DNA of 8,362 nt, taken from assembly GCA_002358895.1 (NCBI GenBank), contig DEPR01000064.1, positions 1-8,362 of the forward strand. The letters are read 5' to 3'. Of this stretch, positions 5,433 to 8,362 are shown one piece after another. The notes under the pieces were generated by a model that was not told the origin of the DNA, did not search any database, and saw only the letters and a list, made by a program, of their open reading frames with translations. The translations under genes were made by a program, and so were the position numbers. The DNA comes from Ruminococcus sp. UBA3387. Lineage in GTDB: Bacteria; Bacillota; Clostridia; Oscillospirales; Ruminococcaceae. How positions within the stretch are numbered: position 1 is the first letter of the stretch; the number at the start of each line of letters is the position of its first letter.

Positions 5433-6470
5433 TTGTTTTCACTTATAGACAAACTTGAAAAGAATACTGTCCTGACAAAGGACGAATACACCTGCCTTAT
5501 TGAAAATCATACTCCTGAGGTTGACGAGTATCTTTTTGAAAAGGCGAGAAATATTAAAGCGAAATATTATGGTAATAAGGTCTATATCCGTGGACTTATT
5601 GAGATTTCAAACTACTGTAAAAACGATTGTCTTTATTGTGGTATAAGACGAAGCAATAAAAAAGCACAGCGTTATCGGCTGACGAAAGATGATATTTTAT
5701 CCTGCTGTAAAGAGGGATATGAGCTTGGATTTCGCACTTTTGTTTTGCAGGGCGGTGAGGATAGCTATTATACCGACGAGAAGCTGGTGGATATAATCGG
5801 TTCAATAAAACAGCTTTATCCTGATTGTGCAGTTACCTTGTCAATCGGTGAGAAAACTTTTGACCAGTATAAAGCCTATTTTGATGCAGGTGCAGACAGG
5901 TATCTTCTGCGTCACGAAACGGCAAATGACTGTCATTACAGCAGGCTTCATCCTAAAGAACTTACCTTGGAAAACAGAAAACAATGTCTGTACAACCTGA
6001 AGAAAATCGGTTACCAGACAGGTACGGGGTTTATGGTTGGCTCTCCTTATCAGACGGCTGAAAACCTTGCTGAGGATATGCTTTTTCTTAAAGAACTTCA
6101 GCCTGAAATGGTGGGAATAGGTCCGTTTATCTCACATAAAGATACACCTTTTGCACAAATTAAATCAGGCACTATGGAACAGACCTTGTTTATGATAGGG
6201 CTGATACGTCTGACTTTGCCGAAAGCCTTGATTCCTGCAACAACTGCATTGGGTACAATAAATCCAATGGGCAGAGAAAAGGGAATTTTAGCAGGAGCAA
6301 ATGTTGTAATGCCGAATCTATCTCCTGTGGCTGTCCGAGAGAAATATATGCTTTATGACAATAAGATTTCAACAGGCGATGAGTCGGCACAATGTAAAGC
6401 AGGCCTTGAAAAACGTATGGAGTCAATAGGACACAGGATTGCGGTTGACAGAGGCGACGCAGTTAAATAG
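5433..6470 (+). CDS. hydE: [FeFe]-hydrogenase H-cluster radical SAM maturase HydE
   Basis: HydE is a radical SAM enzyme that acts on the Fe(CO)2(CN)-cysteine product of HydG during assembly of the H-cluster di-iron subsite. The protein has 345 residues, normal for the family. The cluster motif CX3CX2C is C62-KND-C66-LY-C69, in SNYCKNDCLYCGIR. Other HydE features include LQGGED (105-110), the segment LLRHETAND (158-166) and GIGPFISHKDTPF (228-240), close to the family PFIPHKDTP. Near the C-terminus only one cysteine (C321) is visible, so the optional second cluster site is probably absent, as in many HydE. No in-frame ATG occurs before the cluster motif. I place the start at TTG 5433, but GAGGTGA (5411-5417) is 15 bp from it and only 6 bp from an in-frame ATA at 5424. 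The gene lies 10 bp after the TM1266-like gene and 34 bp before hydG. Confidence 0.95.
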   Translation: MFSLIDKLEKNTVLTKDEYTCLIENHTPEVDEYLFEKARNIKAKYYGNKVYIRGLIEISNYCKNDCLYCGIRRSNKKAQRYRLTKDDILSCCKEGYELGFRTFVLQGGEDSYYTDEKLVDIIGSIKQLYPDCAVTLSIGEKTFDQYKAYFDAGADRYLLRHETANDCHYSRLHPKELTLENRKQCLYNLKKIGYQTGTGFMVGSPYQTAENLAEDMLFLKELQPEMVGIGPFISHKDTPFAQIKSGTMEQTLFMIGLIRLTLPKALIPATTALGTINPMGREKGILAGANVVMPNLSPVAVREKYMLYDNKISTGDESAQCKAGLEKRMESIGHRIAVDRGDAVK

Positions 6471-6504
6471 TACAAAATAAATTAATATAGAAAGAAGAAT
6501 GACT

Positions 6505-7929
6505 ATGTATAAGTATGACCCGAAATCATTAAAAGCAGAAGAATTTATTAACCACGAGGAAATTACCGAAACTCTGGAATATGCCGATAAGAACAAGAGT
6601 AATGTTCCTTTGCTTCGTGAAATTTTAGAAAAAGCTAAAGAAAGAAAAGGACTTTCACATCGTGATGCATCAGTTTTGCTGGAATGTGATGTACCTGAAA
6701 TCAATGATGAAATCTATGCACTTGCTGAGCAGATTAAGAAGGATTTCTATGGAAACAGAATTGTTATGTTTGCTCCTTTGTATCTGTCAAACTATTGTGT
6801 AAACGGCTGTCTTTATTGCCCATACCACTACAAGAACAAGCATATCCGTCGTAAGAAGCTGACTCTGGAGGAAGTAAAAGCTGAGGTTATTGCTTTGCAG
6901 GATATGGGGCACAAGCGTCTTGCTATTGAAGCAGGTGAAGACCCTGTAAACAACCCAATCGAATATATCATTGATTGTATCAAGACAATTTATTCTATCA
7001 AGCATAAAAATGGTGCTATCCGTCGTGTAAATGTAAATATTGCAGCTACAACTGTTGAAAATTATCGTAAGCTGAAAGAAGCTGAAATCGGTACATATAT
7101 CCTGTTCCAGGAAACATATCACAAGGAAAGCTATGAACGTCTTCACCCGACAGGTCCTAAGCATAACTATGCTTACCATACAGAGGCTATGGACAGAGCT
7201 ATGGAGGGCGGTATTGATGACGTTGGTATCGGTGCGTTGTTCGGACTTGAGCTTTACAGATACGAGTTTGCAGGACTTCTTATGCACGCTGAACACCTTG
7301 AAGCTGTACACGGTGTAGGACCTCATACAATTTCCGTACCACGAGTAAGACGTGCAGACGATATTAACCCTGACGAGTTTGACAATGGTATTTCTGATGA
7401 AACTTTTGCAAAAATTGTAGCCTGCCTGAGAATTGCTGTACCATACACAGGTATGATTGTGTCAACCCGTGAAAGCAAAGCCTGCCGAGAAAAGGTTTTG
7501 CATCTCGGCGTATCACAAATCAGTGGTGGCTCAAGAACTTCTGTTGGTGGCTATGTAGAAGAGGAAGAAGAGGACGAAAACTCATCACAGTTTGACGTAT
7601 CCGACAAGAGAACTCTCGACCAGGTTGTAAACTGGCTGATGAAGATGGATTATATCCCATCATTCTGTACAGCTTGTTACCGTGAGGGAAGAACAGGCGA
7701 CAGATTTATGTCTCTCTGTAAGGCAGGTCAGATTCAGAACTGTTGCCACCCTAACGCACTTATGACTTTGAAGGAATACCTTATGGACTATGCTTCAGAG
7801 GACACAAGAGAAGTTGGTGAAAAGCTGATTATGAAAGAGCTTGAAAATGTGCCAAGCGAAAAAGTCAGAGAAATCGTAAAGCAAAATCTTGAAAATATCG
7901 AAAACGGAAAAAGAGATTTCAGATTTTAA
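6505..7929 (+). CDS. hydG: [FeFe]-hydrogenase radical SAM tyrosine lyase HydG
   Basis: HydG splits L-tyrosine into p-cresol and a fragment that yields CO and cyanide. These are delivered as an Fe(CO)2(CN)-cysteine synthon for the H-cluster. The 474-residue protein has the N-terminal radical SAM motif C98-X3-C102-X2-C105 (NYCVNGCLYCPYH) and LAIEAGEDP (139-147). The C-terminal auxiliary-cluster motif is C388-X2-C391-X22-C414, in the FCTACYREGRTGDRFM and NCCHPNA segments. A run of acidic residues (about 352-358) lies just before the auxiliary domain, as I recall in HydG relatives. I prefer the ATG at 6505, because the ribosome binding site AGAAG (6493-6497) is 7 bp from it but only 1 bp from the in-frame ATG at 6499; the difference is two residues. 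It is the last gene of the operon, ahead of a strong terminator. HydF, the GTPase scaffold, does not follow. Confidence 0.97.
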   Translation: MYKYDPKSLKAEEFINHEEITETLEYADKNKSNVPLLREILEKAKERKGLSHRDASVLLECDVPEINDEIYALAEQIKKDFYGNRIVMFAPLYLSNYCVNGCLYCPYHYKNKHIRRKKLTLEEVKAEVIALQDMGHKRLAIEAGEDPVNNPIEYIIDCIKTIYSIKHKNGAIRRVNVNIAATTVENYRKLKEAEIGTYILFQETYHKESYERLHPTGPKHNYAYHTEAMDRAMEGGIDDVGIGALFGLELYRYEFAGLLMHAEHLEAVHGVGPHTISVPRVRRADDINPDEFDNGISDETFAKIVACLRIAVPYTGMIVSTRESKACREKVLHLGVSQISGGSRTSVGGYVEEEEEDENSSQFDVSDKRTLDQVVNWLMKMDYIPSFCTACYREGRTGDRFMSLCKAGQIQNCCHPNALMTLKEYLMDYASEDTREVGEKLIMKELENVPSEKVREIVKQNLENIENGKRDFRF

Positions 7930-7941
7930 TATAAGCAAAAT

Positions 7942-7975
7942 ACAAGGGAAAGCATTACGCTTTCCCTTGTTTTTT
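7942..7975. terminator. Bidirectional terminator between hydG and the convergent gene
   Basis: A perfect 12-bp stem (7942-7953 with 7959-7970) closes the loop ATTAC. On the + strand it is followed by T (7970-7975). On the - strand the run after the stem is TATTTTGCTT, so it can also end transcription of the convergent gene, whose stop codon lies at 7974-7976. Confidence 0.93.
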
Positions 7976-8362
7976 ACCATATATAAGGTATCAGTTTGTA
8001 TTTTACTTTTATTTTGTATTCTGCGTATCCCTTCAATTCTTTTTCCAAAAGCTGTTCTTCGTTTTTTATTCTTTTTGCAATAATAAAAGGATAAAAAAGA
8101 AACAGAACAAAAGAAATAAGTGAGCCAAGAACTAAAGGAGTTGACAGAAAGATAAGTATAGTGGCTGTGTACATAGGGTGTCTGACAATGCCATACAGGC
8201 CTGTGTCTATTACTTTTTGTCCTTCCTGGATTTCTACTGTTCTCGAAAGATATGTATTTTCACGCATTACTTCAGCATACATAACATAGCCTAATAGAAA
8301 CAAAAAAGCAGGTAGAATAACAACCCAGTCAGGCAGTGTAATCCACTTGAAACGGAAATTCA
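7974..8362 (-). CDS. Isoprenylcysteine methyltransferase-like membrane protein (partial, 5' end outside window)
   Basis: This is the C-terminal part (about 129 residues) of an ICMT/PEMT-type integral membrane methyltransferase family protein. The signature is GLYGIVRHPMYTATIL followed by a hydrophobic stretch, then KRIKNEEQLLEKELKGYAEY and KLIPYIW. This matches the family pattern of a VRHPMY SAM-binding loop, an EE pair and a terminal GYxEY...RLIP segment. The frame is open to the window edge with no stop (upstream residues include KWITLPDWVVILPAFL), so the start lies beyond 8362; the TTG at 8301-8303 is internal. At least three membrane segments are visible. Bacterial members are mostly uncharacterised and need not act on isoprenylcysteine, so the substrate is unknown. 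It is convergent with hydG and not part of that operon. Confidence 0.85.
   Translation of the reverse strand, partial: NFRFKWITLPDWVVILPAFLFLLGYVMYAEVMRENTYLSRTVEIQEGQKVIDTGLYGIVRHPMYTATILIFLSTPLVLGSLISFVLFLFYPFIIAKRIKNEEQLLEKELKGYAEYKIKVKYKLIPYIW

Noticed and set aside
6787..7326. 179-residue open frame on the - strand opposite hydG
   Set aside because: It lies entirely inside a highly conserved hydG and resembles no protein family; it is a shadow of AT-rich coding sequence.

Overview
The window is AT-rich and gene-dense, with short spacers that end in strong Rho-independent terminators. It carries an Agr-type peptide quorum-sensing locus and [FeFe]-hydrogenase maturases. This points to an anaerobic low-GC Firmicute of class Clostridia; an Oscillospiraceae/Ruminococcus-like host is my guess from style, not something the sequence proves.

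Layout. (1) Positions 1-3243, all on the + strand, hold a complete Agr-like cell-cell signalling cassette: a LytTR response regulator (188-904), a membrane GHKL histidine kinase (916-2220), a 48-residue AgrD-type pro-peptide (2368-2514) and an AgrB-type processing protease (2677-3243). The order A-C-D-B differs from the familiar B-D-C-A operon. It splits into three transcription units, because terminators follow the kinase and the peptide gene, and agrD and agrB each have a promoter. Direct repeats resembling LytTR sites lie just upstream of the promoters for the regulator and for agrB, which fits autoinduction. (2) Positions 3244-3467 hold a strongly structured 3' region or possible small RNA ending in a terminator, then a near-consensus promoter for a UPF0371/DUF1846 protein of unknown role (3468-4934). 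(3) Positions 4935-7975 hold a hydrogenase-maturation operon: a TTGACA/TATACT promoter, a ~145-nt leader, then a TM1266-like small regulator (5159-5422), hydE (5433-6470) and hydG (6505-7929). The leader has two nearly identical tandem hairpins, a possible antiterminator and a terminator. A bidirectional terminator closes the operon. (4) On the - strand, 7974-8362 is the C-terminal part of a membrane methyltransferase-like protein that runs off the window.

How the genes work together. AgrB should cut and cyclise AgrD into a thiolactone whose ring I predict as Cys-Ile-Leu-Phe-Leu. The kinase senses it and phosphorylates the LytTR regulator, which probably activates its own promoter and that of agrB. 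HydG makes the Fe(CO)2(CN)-cysteine synthon and HydE processes it for the H-cluster; HydF, the scaffold, is not in this window. The hyd leader looks like a conditional transcription attenuator whose signal cannot be read from the sequence. It is the least explained element here. No gene-free stretch exceeds about 225 bases.
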